From CAZVYN01 sp964631125 (GTDB lineage: Bacteria; Eisenbacteria; RBG-16-71-46; CAIMUX01), in assembly GCA_964631125.1 (NCBI GenBank), contig CAZVYN010000072.1, forward strand, positions 1 to 20,924: DNA of 20,924 bases, written 5' to 3'. Under the pieces are notes generated by a model. The model saw only the letters and a program-made list of their open reading frames with translations. It was not told where the DNA came from and did not search any database. Both the position numbers and the translations under genes were made by a program. Positions 6,790 to 13,833 of the stretch are shown here, piece after piece (positions within the stretch are counted from its first letter, which is position 1; each line of letters starts with the position of its first letter).

Positions 6790-7189
6790 CCAACCGCTCG
6801 ATGCCGCGCGCCGCGTGTTCCGAAGCCTCGTGCTCCCACACGCGGACGACTTTCCAGCCGAGACTCGTCAGCGCTGCATCGCTCCGCGCGTCCCGCACCT
6901 GATTCGCGCCGATCTTCTCGCGCCACCATGCAGCGTTGGCCTTCGGCCAGGTCGCGTGTTGCGGACATCCGTGCCAGAAGCAGCCGTCGACGTAGACGGC
7001 GACGCGCGCGCGGCTGAAGACGATGTCGGCGCGGCCGCGGAGAGTGGCTTCGGGCTTCGCATCGACACGGAAGCGCAGACCCCGCCGGTGGAGCAGCGAA
7101 CGCAGCGCGATCTCAGGCGCGGTGTCGCGACGGCGGAGAGTCTGCATGCGCCTGAGCGCCTCGGGCGACGATGCGGCGGGTCGGGTCAC
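6689..7189 (-). CDS. vsr: Vsr very-short-patch-repair endonuclease
   Basis: 166 residues from the GTG at 7189, whose GTGA overlaps the methyltransferase stop, a sign of coupled translation. Vsr nicks DNA at T:G mismatches that arise when 5-methylcytosine deaminates. Expected elements are present in order: D-T-A-P-E (Glu26), R-G-R-A-D-I-V-F with catalytic Asp55, V-D-G-C-F-W-H-G-C-P with His73, and L-G-W-K-V-V-R-V-W-E-H-E near the end. These correspond to Glu25, Asp51 and His69 of the E. coli enzyme. The domain ends near 6776. The last 28 residues are encoded entirely by sequence antisense to the TPR gene and are not a Vsr feature. The enzyme should be active. Confidence 0.93.
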   Translation of the reverse strand: MTRPAASSPEALRRMQTLRRRDTAPEIALRSLLHRRGLRFRVDAKPEATLRGRADIVFSRARVAVYVDGCFWHGCPQHATWPKANAAWWREKIGANQVRDARSDAALTSLGWKVVRVWEHEASEHAARGIERLVRRRLPSPAGSRPSSLAPVRPRGDSRRGTSASS

Positions 7190-8382
7190 GCGACGCGGGG
7201 GTCCGCGACAGTCGAACTCTGCATCCGCAACAGATGGTCGCGCATCGCGTCCAGGAAACCGGCGGGAAACTCGAGTGAACTGCGCGCGGTGCGTTCGAGG
7301 AAGCCGGCGGTCGCGCGCTGCGAGAGCGGTTTCGGGTCGTCGCGCAAGAACGAGGCGAGCGACTGCGCCGGCTCTCGGCGCGGCCATACGCTGAGCCCAT
7401 TCGCGTAGCGGCCGGCGCCGACGTTCCACGCGGCGCGTGGCCAACGCGCGCCGTCCGCGATCGGCTCAGCGTCGACGAGAATCGGCTCGGCCGGAGCGGC
7501 GAGACGCCCTCCGAGCCAGGTCGCGACGGGAACGCTCACCGCATTGCCGACCAGTTTCCAGCGGTGCCCCGAGCGAACGACCTGTTCCGCCGGCAGCGTC
7601 CAGTCGGGCGCGAAGCCTTGCATTCGCTCGGCGTCTCGGAGGTGAGGCGTGACGATGGCGCCGTCTTCCATCCAGATCGCAGGCGGGGAAGGGACACCGA
7701 CGCTCGAACCGCCTTTCAACGTGGGCACACAGTCGACCGCCCACCCGAGTCCGCGGATCCCTTCGGTCCAGTAGAAGCCGCACGCGGGGCGGCGCACCCG
7801 ACTTGATCGGCCGGAAGGCGCTCTCTCGACGGGGTCCGCGGGCGCCTCGTCGGCGAACAGCACGCGCCGCGGATCTTCCTCCAGCGACGCGACGATGTAG
7901 ACACGCTCGCGTCTCTGCGGCAGGCCGAAGGCGCGCGCATCCACGACTCGGTAGGCCCACGAGTAGCCGAGCGCCTCGAGCTGACCGAGCACCACGCGCA
8001 GCGCCTCGCCGCGTGCGAGTTGCAGCATGAACGGGACGTTCTCGAGCACGACCCACGGGACCGGTCTCGCGCGCAGCAGCCGGAAGATCTCGCCGACCAG
8101 ACCGGAGCGGGCGCCTGAAATCCCCCGCGTCTGTCCGGCCTGGCTCAGGTCCTGGCAGGGGAAGCCGGCGGCGACGAGCCGCGTCTCGCGCGGGAGCGAG
8201 CGAAGCGTGCGGATGTCATCGTGGAGCGGCGTGTCGGCGAAGCGAGCGCGGAGGACGGCGCGCGCGCCGTCGTCGATCTCGCAGAGCAAACTGCAAGGGT
8301 GCCCCGCCGCCCGCAGTCCGAGTTCAAGCCCGCCGATGCCGGCGAAGAGGCCGGCGGCGGGCAGACTACGCGCGGGGGTCAC
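7186..8382 (-). CDS. C5-cytosine DNA methyltransferase
   Basis: 398 residues from the GTG at 8382 (GAGG at 8393-8396); the upstream gene stops only 5 nt before. The motifs of the family are all visible: I (L-F-A-G-I-G-G-L-E-L-G), IV with the catalytic cysteine (G-F-P-C-Q-D-L-S, Cys76), VI (L-E-N-V, Glu114), VIII (P-Q-R-R-E-R-V-Y, from residue 155), IX (R-D-A-E-R-M-Q-G-F) and X (V-G-N-A-V, near 278). The target-recognition region lies at about residues 170-245, so the recognised sequence cannot be predicted. About 110 residues after motif X form a C-terminal extension (K-P-L-S-Q-R-A-T-A-G-F-L) found in a subset of these enzymes. No cognate restriction enzyme is adjacent; the partner is vsr. 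It is higher in GC than the three genes upstream. Confidence 0.95.
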   Translation of the reverse strand: MTPARSLPAAGLFAGIGGLELGLRAAGHPCSLLCEIDDGARAVLRARFADTPLHDDIRTLRSLPRETRLVAAGFPCQDLSQAGQTRGISGARSGLVGEIFRLLRARPVPWVVLENVPFMLQLARGEALRVVLGQLEALGYSWAYRVVDARAFGLPQRRERVYIVASLEEDPRRVLFADEAPADPVERAPSGRSSRVRRPACGFYWTEGIRGLGWAVDCVPTLKGGSSVGVPSPPAIWMEDGAIVTPHLRDAERMQGFAPDWTLPAEQVVRSGHRWKLVGNAVSVPVATWLGGRLAAPAEPILVDAEPIADGARWPRAAWNVGAGRYANGLSVWPRREPAQSLASFLRDDPKPLSQRATAGFLERTARSSLEFPAGFLDAMRDHLLRMQSSTVADPRVA

Positions 8383-8387
8383 GTAGG

Positions 8388-8798
8388 TCAGACCTCGTTG
8401 GTTGATTTCTCGGAGACGCGAGCGACAGACGCCAAGAGCAGCGCTGCTTCTTTCTGCCGCTCCTTCTCCGAGGGCCATTCACGAATCAGCGCATGCCTAG
8501 GCGGAGGCTCGTCCGGCTCTACTTGCAATCCCACCGCGACGATTTCGGAGACCAAGAGGTCTGCTCTTCCCCAAACACGGCGATCCGACTGTTCCAGTAT
8601 CGAGGTTGCGACCGTCCAGACCTGGAACTCCGTCAAGCCGGTCGTCTCGAACACCGAAGTGGCGTTGTCCGACGGCGACGGCATGAAAATCCGATGCTTG
8701 GCCCGCCAAGCCCCATCCAGGTCACGTCCGAAGTCCTGTCGATGTATTCCGAACCGAGAAACGCGTGCAGCGGAGAGAAACGCGGACGCGGCGGTCAC
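8388..8798 (-). CDS. Uncharacterised small protein, third gene of the cassette
   Basis: 136 residues from the GTG at 8798, whose GTGA overlaps the stop of the preceding gene; the stop lies 5 nt before the methyltransferase. I recognise no named domain. The sequence looks conserved in type rather than random: an F-M-P-S-P-S-D-N-A-T-S-V-F segment, G-L-T-E-F-Q-V-W, then G-R-A-D-L, G-L-Q-V-E-P-D and P-P-R-H-A-L-I-R-E-W-P followed by a helical E-K-E-R-Q-K-E-A-A-L-L-L-A. From memory, similar short proteins with the R-H-A-x-I-x-x-W-P-x-x-K pattern occur in accessory regions without a known role. It has no membrane segment or signal peptide, so it should be cytoplasmic. Confidence 0.7.
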   Translation of the reverse strand: MTAASAFLSAARVSRFGIHRQDFGRDLDGAWRAKHRIFMPSPSDNATSVFETTGLTEFQVWTVATSILEQSDRRVWGRADLLVSEIVAVGLQVEPDEPPPRHALIREWPSEKERQKEAALLLASVARVSEKSTNEV

Positions 8799-9283
8799 GA
8801 AGTCAGCTCCGAGATGGCGAGCAACAACGATGCTGGAAGCCGATCCCCGAACGTGAACCGCCCAGTTTGGCGATCGCCGCGATTCAGGCTCGCGAACGCG
8901 AGGGTCCCGGACGGGCCGACGCTGAGAGACAGGAGGCGATCTCGGGCGACATACCACTCGAACTCCAACTCTCCGTCGCGATCGACGGAGACCGTTGGTC
9001 GCGCGTCCGGGACCGGCAACAGTCGAACGAGGCGACAGGCTGCAGCGACCGTCAGGTCGGATACCGGCAACGAGCCCTCCCCGTCCCAGTTTTCGACCGC
9101 GGCTTCGGTGGCCCGATCCATGATCTGACCTTCCAGCTCGGGGACCCACGACAAGTAGCGACTCGGGGAGCGTTCCGCGCCCGAGGGATTCATCGCTATC
9201 TCGATCGCGCTCGCATAACTGCTCACGAGCTGTTGCTGTGGTTGCCCGAGTTGCGAGTGCGAGAGGGGCTCGATGGGGAACAC
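8795..9283 (-). CDS. Uncharacterised protein, second gene of the cassette
   Basis: 162 residues from the GTG at 9283, 2 nt after the stop of the TIGR04255-like gene. No named domain is recognised. A motif E-N-W-D-G-E-G-S-L-P-V near residue 65 is followed by a helix (T-V-A-A-A-C-R-L-V-R-L-L-P) and alternating strands: P-T-V-S-V-D-R-D-G-E-L-E-F-E-W-Y, L-L-S-L-S-V-G-P-S-G, L-A-F-A-S-L and G-R-F-T-F-G. This suggests a small mostly beta fold. The N-W-D-G-x-G start and D-G-E-x-x-F-E-W-Y strand are, from memory, shared by many unannotated accessory proteins. It is cytoplasmic by the lack of export signals. The tight packing implies that it works with the genes on either side. Confidence 0.72.
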   Translation of the reverse strand: MFPIEPLSHSQLGQPQQQLVSSYASAIEIAMNPSGAERSPSRYLSWVPELEGQIMDRATEAAVENWDGEGSLPVSDLTVAAACRLVRLLPVPDARPTVSVDRDGELEFEWYVARDRLLSLSVGPSGTLAFASLNRGDRQTGRFTFGDRLPASLLLAISELTS

Positions 9284-9285
9284 GA

Positions 9286-10026
9286 TTATTCCAAACTCCC
9301 GAGCAATGCCTCGTCGAACGATGCGAAGAAGATTCGGTTCTTCAACGACCTGAGTTCCGAGAGGCGTTCATCTATCTCGGCAACACCGTCAGCGAGCGGG
9401 TCCGCCCAGTAGGCGTCGATATCCAGGACGAGGCGGACTGAACCTTCCAGCGATCCTGGTTGAAGTTCAGCGCCGATGTTCGCGAACGAGCCGGTGGATT
9501 CTCCGTCGACCACGAGTCGAAATCCGAGACCTCGAACGGGAGTCGGAAACTCGTCCGGTATCTGAGGGAGCAACCTGAAACCCGCCGTCAGCGCGTTCCC
9601 ATCGGCGAGTTCCACCACGTTCACGTACCGCACAGCAACTCGCGTGATTCTGGGATTGCCTAGCGCCGCGTGATAGAACTTCCACGCCTCCATGGTTTGC
9701 GGGTAGATGTCGTCCCAACTGGTGTACGGACTCAGCCGATTGAACGTGAACCCATCCGAGCGGAGCTGGACCAGTTGCTTGCCGTCTCCAGAGGTGAGTA
9801 GGAGCCCGACGAAGCCGAGATCCTGATCCGTGGACGCCGACCCTTCAGAGGAGATCTGGAACTGTGTTCGGCGTCCACGACGGTCTTCCTGCTTCGGGTA
9901 CTTCGCTCGGAGTACGGCGGCGACCCCCCTCAGTCGTTCCTCGATGCCCTCTTCCGGTTCGACGGTCCGGAAGTCGATCAGGGCCTCGACGATCGGAGCC
10001 TTCGCCAGGTGTCGGATGGCAGCCAT
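9286..10026 (-). CDS. TIGR04255-like protein, first gene of the cassette
   Basis: 246 residues from the ATG at 10026; no strong ribosome site is seen and no better start exists. The sequence matches my recollection of the sporadically distributed TIGR04255 family. It opens with A-K-A-P-I-V-E-A-L-I-D-F-R, then R-A-K-Y-P-K. A central Q-L-R-S-D-G-F-T-F-N-R-L-S-P-Y-T-S-W segment follows, and then T-R-V-A-V-R-Y-V-N-V-V-E-L. The family's patchy distribution suggests a horizontally moved function, but its activity is unknown. There is no nuclease, helicase or membrane motif that I can see. It is the first gene of a five-gene block and has 43 nt between it and the upstream aquaporin gene, where its promoter would have to lie unless transcription continues from aqpZ. 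Confidence 0.78.
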   Translation of the reverse strand: MAAIRHLAKAPIVEALIDFRTVEPEEGIEERLRGVAAVLRAKYPKQEDRRGRRTQFQISSEGSASTDQDLGFVGLLLTSGDGKQLVQLRSDGFTFNRLSPYTSWDDIYPQTMEAWKFYHAALGNPRITRVAVRYVNVVELADGNALTAGFRLLPQIPDEFPTPVRGLGFRLVVDGESTGSFANIGAELQPGSLEGSVRLVLDIDAYWADPLADGVAEIDERLSELRSLKNRIFFASFDEALLGSLE

Positions 10027-10069
10027 AGATCGACTCTACAAGCAAGTCGCGCGCCGGTTCTCCACCGTA

Positions 10070-10774
10070 TTACTTCCGCGCCTCGCCCGCGACGCTCTTG
10101 TAGGCGAACGCGCCGAGGGCGCCGCCGACGATCGGAGCGAGCCAGAAAAGCCAGAGCTGCTGCAGGGCCCATCCACCGACGAAGATCGCGGGGCCGGTGC
10201 TGCGCGCGGGATTGACGGAGGTGTTCGTGACCGGGATCGAGATCAGATGGATCAAGGTGAGACACAGCCCGATCGCGATCGGCGCGAAGCCGGCGGGCGC
10301 CCGCTTGTCGGTCGCGCCCATGATGACGAAGAGGAACACCGCGGTCATGACGACCTCGCAGACGAGCGCCGCCATCATCGAATAGCCGCCGGGCGAGTGA
10401 TCGGCGTAGCCGTTGGAGGCGAAGCCGCCGGCCGACGCGCTGAAACCGGCCTGACCCGAAGCGATCACATACAGCACGCCGGCTGCCGCGATGGCGCCGA
10501 CGACTTGCGCGACGATGTAGGGAAACAGTTCGCCGGAGGGGAACCGCTTGCCCACGACGAGCCCGACCGAGACCGCCGGGTTGAGATGGCAACCGGAGAT
10601 GTGCCCGATCGCGTAAGCCATGGTCAACACCGTCAAACCGAAGGCAACGGAGACTCCGTGCAGTCCGATGCCGACGTTGGGGAACGCGGCAGCGAGGACG
10701 GCGCTTCCGCATCCCCCGAGTACGAGCCAGAACGTCCCGATGAACTCGGCGGTCAGACGATTCGAAAGCGGCAT
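10070..10774 (-). CDS. aqpZ: Aquaporin Z water channel
   Basis: 234 residues, ATG at 10774 with AGGAGG about 8 nt upstream. This inner-membrane MIP-family channel has six membrane spans and two half-helices with H-L-N-P-A (Asn65) and S-V-N-P-A-R (Asn188). The selectivity filter can be read directly: Phe45, His176, Thr185 and Arg191. These correspond to Phe43, His174, Thr183 and Arg189 of E. coli AqpZ, a narrow water-selective filter rather than a glycerol one. The length is normal. It lies divergent from the CxxC gene (10965) with 190 nt between them, and 43 nt upstream of the cassette gene at 10026 on the same strand. Confidence 0.97.
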   Translation of the reverse strand: MPLSNRLTAEFIGTFWLVLGGCGSAVLAAAFPNVGIGLHGVSVAFGLTVLTMAYAIGHISGCHLNPAVSVGLVVGKRFPSGELFPYIVAQVVGAIAAAGVLYVIASGQAGFSASAGGFASNGYADHSPGGYSMMAALVCEVVMTAVFLFVIMGATDKRAPAGFAPIAIGLCLTLIHLISIPVTNTSVNPARSTGPAIFVGGWALQQLWLFWLAPIVGGALGAFAYKSVAGEARK

Positions 10775-10964
10775 AGATCACTCCTCCTGATGGCCGGTGA
10801 CGGCGGACTCGGGCGCCTTCCATTGGCGGCGCCGGATTGTGCCCGCGGATGATGGGACGGAGCAAGGCAGGAACGCACTCGGCAGAATGCGCGGGACCGG
10901 ATACTCTCTCGCGTCCCGAACGGCGCCCGTGGCGCGCGGGCAGAAGGCGACGAAGAGATCTCTG

Positions 10965-11279
10965 ATGAACGCTCCAGATGAACCGTGCCGGATGTGCGCG
11001 CGCGTCGACGCGTTGCGTCAGCCCGGTCACCGGACTCATCCCTGGGTGCATGCGGCGAAGTTCGCGCCGTTCTTCTCGGCCTGGACCGGGCTGGGTGAGA
11101 GCGTGACGATCTCCAACACGACCGACGGATTCGGCAGCGAGGGTTTCGCCTACTACATGTACCTGGAGCCGGAAGAGGGCGACCCGCGTCCCTTCGTGAT
11201 CTACGTCGTCGCGGAGAGTGATACGACGGTGGTCGCCAACATCCTCGTCGATCACTTCGTCGAGGGTCGGCATCAGTAG
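10965..11279 (+). CDS. Uncharacterised 104-residue protein with N-terminal CxxC
   Basis: Starts at the ATG at 10965 with GAAGAGA about 7 nt upstream. A longer frame from 10797 is open but reads as unrelated, Arg-rich sequence. The product begins M-N-A-P-D-E-P-C-R-M-C, with one CxxC pair, then H-P-W-V-H-A-A-K-F-A-P-F-F. It ends in a strand-rich part (F-V-I-Y-V-V-A-E-S-D-T-T-V-V-A-N-I-L-V-D-H-F). No family is recognised. A metal or redox role for the cysteines is possible but unsupported, since only one pair is present. The stop codon TAG is followed at once by the ATG of the glycosylase gene, so the two are probably co-transcribed and translationally coupled. Confidence 0.65.
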   Translation: MNAPDEPCRMCARVDALRQPGHRTHPWVHAAKFAPFFSAWTGLGESVTISNTTDGFGSEGFAYYMYLEPEEGDPRPFVIYVVAESDTTVVANILVDHFVEGRHQ

Positions 11280-11852
11280 ATGGCCAAAGCCGAGATCGTT
11301 CGTTGCCCGTGGTCGCTGCGCTCGCCGCATGAGACGCGCTACCACGACGAGGAGTGGGGAGTGCCGCTGCATGACGACGGCCGGCTCTTCGAGTTCCTCG
11401 TCCTGGAGTCGATGCAAGCGGGCCTGAGTTGGAACACGATCCTGGCCAAGCGCGACAACTTCAGGCGCGCGTTCGACTCGTTCGACGCGAAGAAAGTTTC
11501 TCGCTACGGCGCGGCCGAGCGGGCCAGGTTGATGAGCGACGCCAGCATCGTCCGCAACGGCATGAAGATCGACGCCGCGATCAACAACGCGACCAGATTC
11601 TTGGAGGCGCAGCGCGAGTTCGGCAGCTTCGACCGCTACATCTGGTCGTTCGTCGACCATCGGCCGATGCGCAACAAGTTCGAGTCCCAGAGCCAGATCC
11701 CGCCCAAGACCCCGCTGTCGGACAAGATCAGCAAGGATCTCAAGCAGCGAGGCTTCAAGTTCGTCGGCTCGACCGTGATCTATGCGCACATGCAGGCCAC
11801 GGGGATGGTGAACGATCATCTGGTGAGCTGCTTCAGATACAGGAAAGTCTAG
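11280..11852 (+). CDS. tag: DNA-3-methyladenine glycosylase I
   Basis: 190 residues, ATG at 11280 touching the stop of the upstream gene. It excises 3-methyladenine from alkylated DNA as the first step of base-excision repair. The start R-C-P-W and R-Y-H-D-E-E-W-G-V-P are family signatures, followed by L-E-S-M-Q-A-G-L-S-W. The zinc ligands Cys9, His22, His180 and Cys184 and the base-binding Glu43 sit exactly five residues after those of the E. coli enzyme (Cys4, His17, His175, Cys179, Glu38). An active, full-length enzyme is expected. The last codons and stop lie in the left copy of a 19-bp direct repeat. Confidence 0.97.
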   Translation: MAKAEIVRCPWSLRSPHETRYHDEEWGVPLHDDGRLFEFLVLESMQAGLSWNTILAKRDNFRRAFDSFDAKKVSRYGAAERARLMSDASIVRNGMKIDAAINNATRFLEAQREFGSFDRYIWSFVDHRPMRNKFESQSQIPPKTPLSDKISKDLKQRGFKFVGSTVIYAHMQATGMVNDHLVSCFRYRKV

Positions 11853-11864
11853 TTCCCGAGAGTG
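11846..11864 (+). repeat. 19-bp direct repeat, left copy
   Basis: AGTCTAGTTCCCGAGAGTG is identical to 13038-13056. It covers the stop codon of tag and provides the left arm of the terminator-like hairpin that follows. Confidence 0.9.
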
Positions 11865-11879
11865 CACCTCTCGGGGACT
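11852..11879 (+). terminator. Hairpin after tag
   Basis: CCCGAGAG (11855-11862) pairs exactly with CTCTCGGG (11868-11875) around a 5-nt loop, and the stem can extend with one wobble. It directly follows the tag stop. No T-run follows, so it is a terminator by position only. Confidence 0.5.
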
Positions 11880-12115
11880 CCGCAAATCGGCCCGCTTCGG
11901 AACACCGTTGCTATCTCCTTGCAACGTTGAGAGTTAGATCCACTCTTCAGGCGGGATACAACTCCCGTCGGGTTGCCTCACCCACTCCGGGCGCGCGTCC
12001 GTGCGCCGCCCGTTTCCCAAGCTCCGCTCCCGTCGCAGCTTGGCGGCGCCAACAGCATTGGCTCGATCGTTGCCCTTTCGTCTTCGCCTGAGTCGTCTCG
12101 TTCGAAACCTCACCG

Positions 12116-13039
12116 ATGGAACAAACTCCGATGCGACCCACCCTCCGACACATCGTCTTCCTTCTGGTCTCTGTGGCCGGAGTCACTCTTCCGGGGTGCG
12201 GCGAACATGACGCCCTGGAGGCCACGGCTCCCTCGAGCGGCGTCCTCTTCCTCGAGAACCCCGATTCGGCCGTGTCCTTCGGATCGTCCTCGATGTCGAC
12301 TTCGAAGGCCGTGACCAAGCAGGACGGCGGGGAACTCACGATCGGCAAGTACAAGGTGTCGATCCCGAAGCTCGGGCTCTCCACCAACGCGACCGTGACC
12401 GTCACGCTCGTCGACGCGGAGTTCGCTTGGATCCGTGTCACCGCGCAAACGGCGACGCTGGTCAAGCCGATGACGCTGAAGATGACCAACATCGACGAGA
12501 CCGACGGCCAGAGGCAGGGGACTCTGTCGTGGTGCCGACTGAGCAACGAAAGTTGGCTGACCCTCGCCGGCACACGCTCGGGCTCGGAGCTGACCGCCCA
12601 GGGAGCTTCCCTCGGCGACTTCAGGATCGCCGCGGTGCAGAGCGATTCAGTGATCCAGTGGATCCGTTGGCTCGACGGTCCGGGGTACGAGACCAAGTGG
12701 ATCGAGGCCAACAAGGGCGGAGACGTCAAGTACGGCCGCTACAAGCTAGACATACCCCAGGGTGCGCTGGCTCAGAATACGTACATCACGGTGCGTGATC
12801 CGGGCAGCGGATACCTGGAGTGTGAGCTCGAACCGCACGGTCTCCAGTTCCTCTCGCCCGTGACCCTCGAGACTGACCTCAACGGCGCGAACAGCGGCGA
12901 CTACGACGACTGGACGACCTATTGGCTGAACGAGAATGCCGATTCGTGGGAAGACCAGGGCGGCGAATTCTCGAGTGGCAAGGTCTATAGCGAACTCTGG
13001 CACTTCAGCGTGTACCGCCCGGGACGCGCCGGCTGGTAG
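12116..13039 (+). CDS. Lipoprotein with two ZU5-like domains
   Basis: 307 residues from the ATG at 12116 (or 302 from 12131); neither has a strong ribosome site. The signal segment ends in L-P-G-C, giving lipidated Cys28. The mature part contains the same module twice. The first copy has G-G-E-L-T-I-G-K-Y-K-V-S-I-P and K-P-M-T-L-K-M (residues about 70-125). The second has G-G-D-V-K-Y-G-R-Y-K-L-D-I-P-Q-G-A-L and S-P-V-T-L-E-T (about 205-260). The I-P-x-G-A-L ... I-T-V ... P-V-T-L pattern resembles ZU5-type beta domains seen in secreted bacterial proteins. The role is unknown, with surface or periplasmic location. The whole segment lies between two copies of a 19-bp direct repeat. Confidence 0.72.
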   Translation: MEQTPMRPTLRHIVFLLVSVAGVTLPGCGEHDALEATAPSSGVLFLENPDSAVSFGSSSMSTSKAVTKQDGGELTIGKYKVSIPKLGLSTNATVTVTLVDAEFAWIRVTAQTATLVKPMTLKMTNIDETDGQRQGTLSWCRLSNESWLTLAGTRSGSELTAQGASLGDFRIAAVQSDSVIQWIRWLDGPGYETKWIEANKGGDVKYGRYKLDIPQGALAQNTYITVRDPGSGYLECELEPHGLQFLSPVTLETDLNGANSGDYDDWTTYWLNENADSWEDQGGEFSSGKVYSELWHFSVYRPGRAGW

Positions 13040-13056
13040 TCTAGTTCCCGAGAGTG
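13038..13056 (+). repeat. 19-bp direct repeat, right copy
   Basis: Identical to 11846-11864 and 1192 nt away. It overlaps the stop codon of the lipoprotein gene. Here the matching hairpin arm is absent, so only the left half of the first site's hairpin is duplicated. Confidence 0.9.
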
Positions 13057-13090
13057 GAAAGATTCGAGTGGGGAACCAAGGTACCGGCGG

Positions 13091-13123
13091 AGTAGATCGA
13101 ATCGGCGGCCGATTCGATCTACT
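13091..13123. terminator. 15-bp hairpin between convergent genes
   Basis: The arm AGTAGATCGAATCGG (13091-13105) is exactly complementary to 13109-13123 around a CGG loop. It sits between the end of the lipoprotein gene (13039) and the stop of the ArsR-type gene (13124), where a bidirectional terminator is expected. Neither side has a T-run. Confidence 0.6.
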
Positions 13124-13693
13124 TCATAGCGGCACCACCACGGTGAGGCAGGAGACGAGACGTCCCTCTCTCCGCGAGCGGCCGCGCGAGAAGATCTTCT
13201 CCACGGCGTCGAGATGAGTTCTCACCTTCGCGAGATCCGCGTCGCTCAACCGCGCCTTCTGGCGTCGGCCCATGGGACGAGACTGCTCCGTGCCGTCGGC
13301 CACGCTCGCTCGGAGCGCGGCCGCGAACTCTCGGTCGACGAGGCGCAAGATCGCCGCGACCGACTTGAGCGTCCCTTCCACGCTGACGGCGGAGTTGGGA
13401 TCGGGCTGCAGGCCGATGCGGGGCGCGACCGTCCGGTAGAGCGTCTCGTAGCGACGACCGCGCAGACGCTTGCCGCCGTCGACCAAGATGCCGACCTTGG
13501 CCAATGTCTTCACGTGGTAGTAGAGCGATTCGGGCGCTCGGCCGAGCCGTTCGGCCAGCTCCGCCACGGTGCAGGTCTCATTCGGCCGGAACGCTTCGAC
13601 CAGTTCCAAGCGCACGGGGGAGGTCAGCGCCTCGATCTGATCCCGACGGGTCAGGAGGAAGAGATCCTTCGGCGGATCGGTCGAGCGGGTCAC
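13124..13693 (-). CDS. ArsR-type winged-helix transcriptional regulator
   Basis: 189 residues from the GTG at 13693, with GAGGAG 9 nt upstream. The N-terminal half is an ArsR/HTH_20-type winged helix: D-Q-I-E-A-L-T-S-P-V-R-L-E-L-V-E-A-F, then C-T-V-A-E-L-A-E-R-L-G-R-A-P-E-S-L-Y-Y-H-V-K-T-L, and a wing with G-K-R-L-R-G-R-R-Y-E-T-L-Y. The C-terminal 100 residues are a helical extension and there is no metal-binding cysteine pattern, so a metal sensor role is not indicated. It is divergent from the sigma-factor gene that heads the type III secretion genes, with 140 nt between starts. Control of that promoter is a reasonable inference. Confidence 0.88.
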   Translation of the reverse strand: MTRSTDPPKDLFLLTRRDQIEALTSPVRLELVEAFRPNETCTVAELAERLGRAPESLYYHVKTLAKVGILVDGGKRLRGRRYETLYRTVAPRIGLQPDPNSAVSVEGTLKSVAAILRLVDREFAAALRASVADGTEQSRPMGRRQKARLSDADLAKVRTHLDAVEKIFSRGRSRREGRLVSCLTVVVPL

Positions 13694-13755
13694 CGGCGGG
13701 TTCTCCTCACGTCGTGGCGCGACGGCGGAGAGTACACCACGGGACCGCCGATGGG

Positions 13756-13784
13756 TTGACGCCCTCCGAACCCCCTCCTAGACT
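13756..13784 (+). promoter_or_regulatory. Candidate sigma-70 promoter of the sigma-factor gene
   Basis: TTGACG (13756-13761, 5/6 to consensus) and TAGACT (13779-13784, 4/6) are separated by exactly 17 nt. This gives a leader of about 43 nt before the start at 13834. Consensus matching only. Confidence 0.5.
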
Positions 13785-13833
13785 CGGCGCTCGCGCGTCT
13801 GTTCGCGCGCCGCAGGGGCCGAAAGGGATGGCA

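Noticed and set aside
9286..10026. Restriction endonuclease partner for the C5 methyltransferase
   Set aside because: I looked for PD-(D/E)XK, HNH or GIY-YIG patterns in the three genes upstream of the methyltransferase and found none that I could defend.
9978..11924. 648-codon open frame on the minus strand
   Set aside because: It is an Arg-rich antisense or out-of-frame reading across the tag, CxxC and aqpZ genes, all of which have clear family motifs in their own frames.
11846..13056. Integron cassette with attC-like ends
   Set aside because: The repeat contains GTTCCC, not the GTTRRRY core, and no integrase gene is present.
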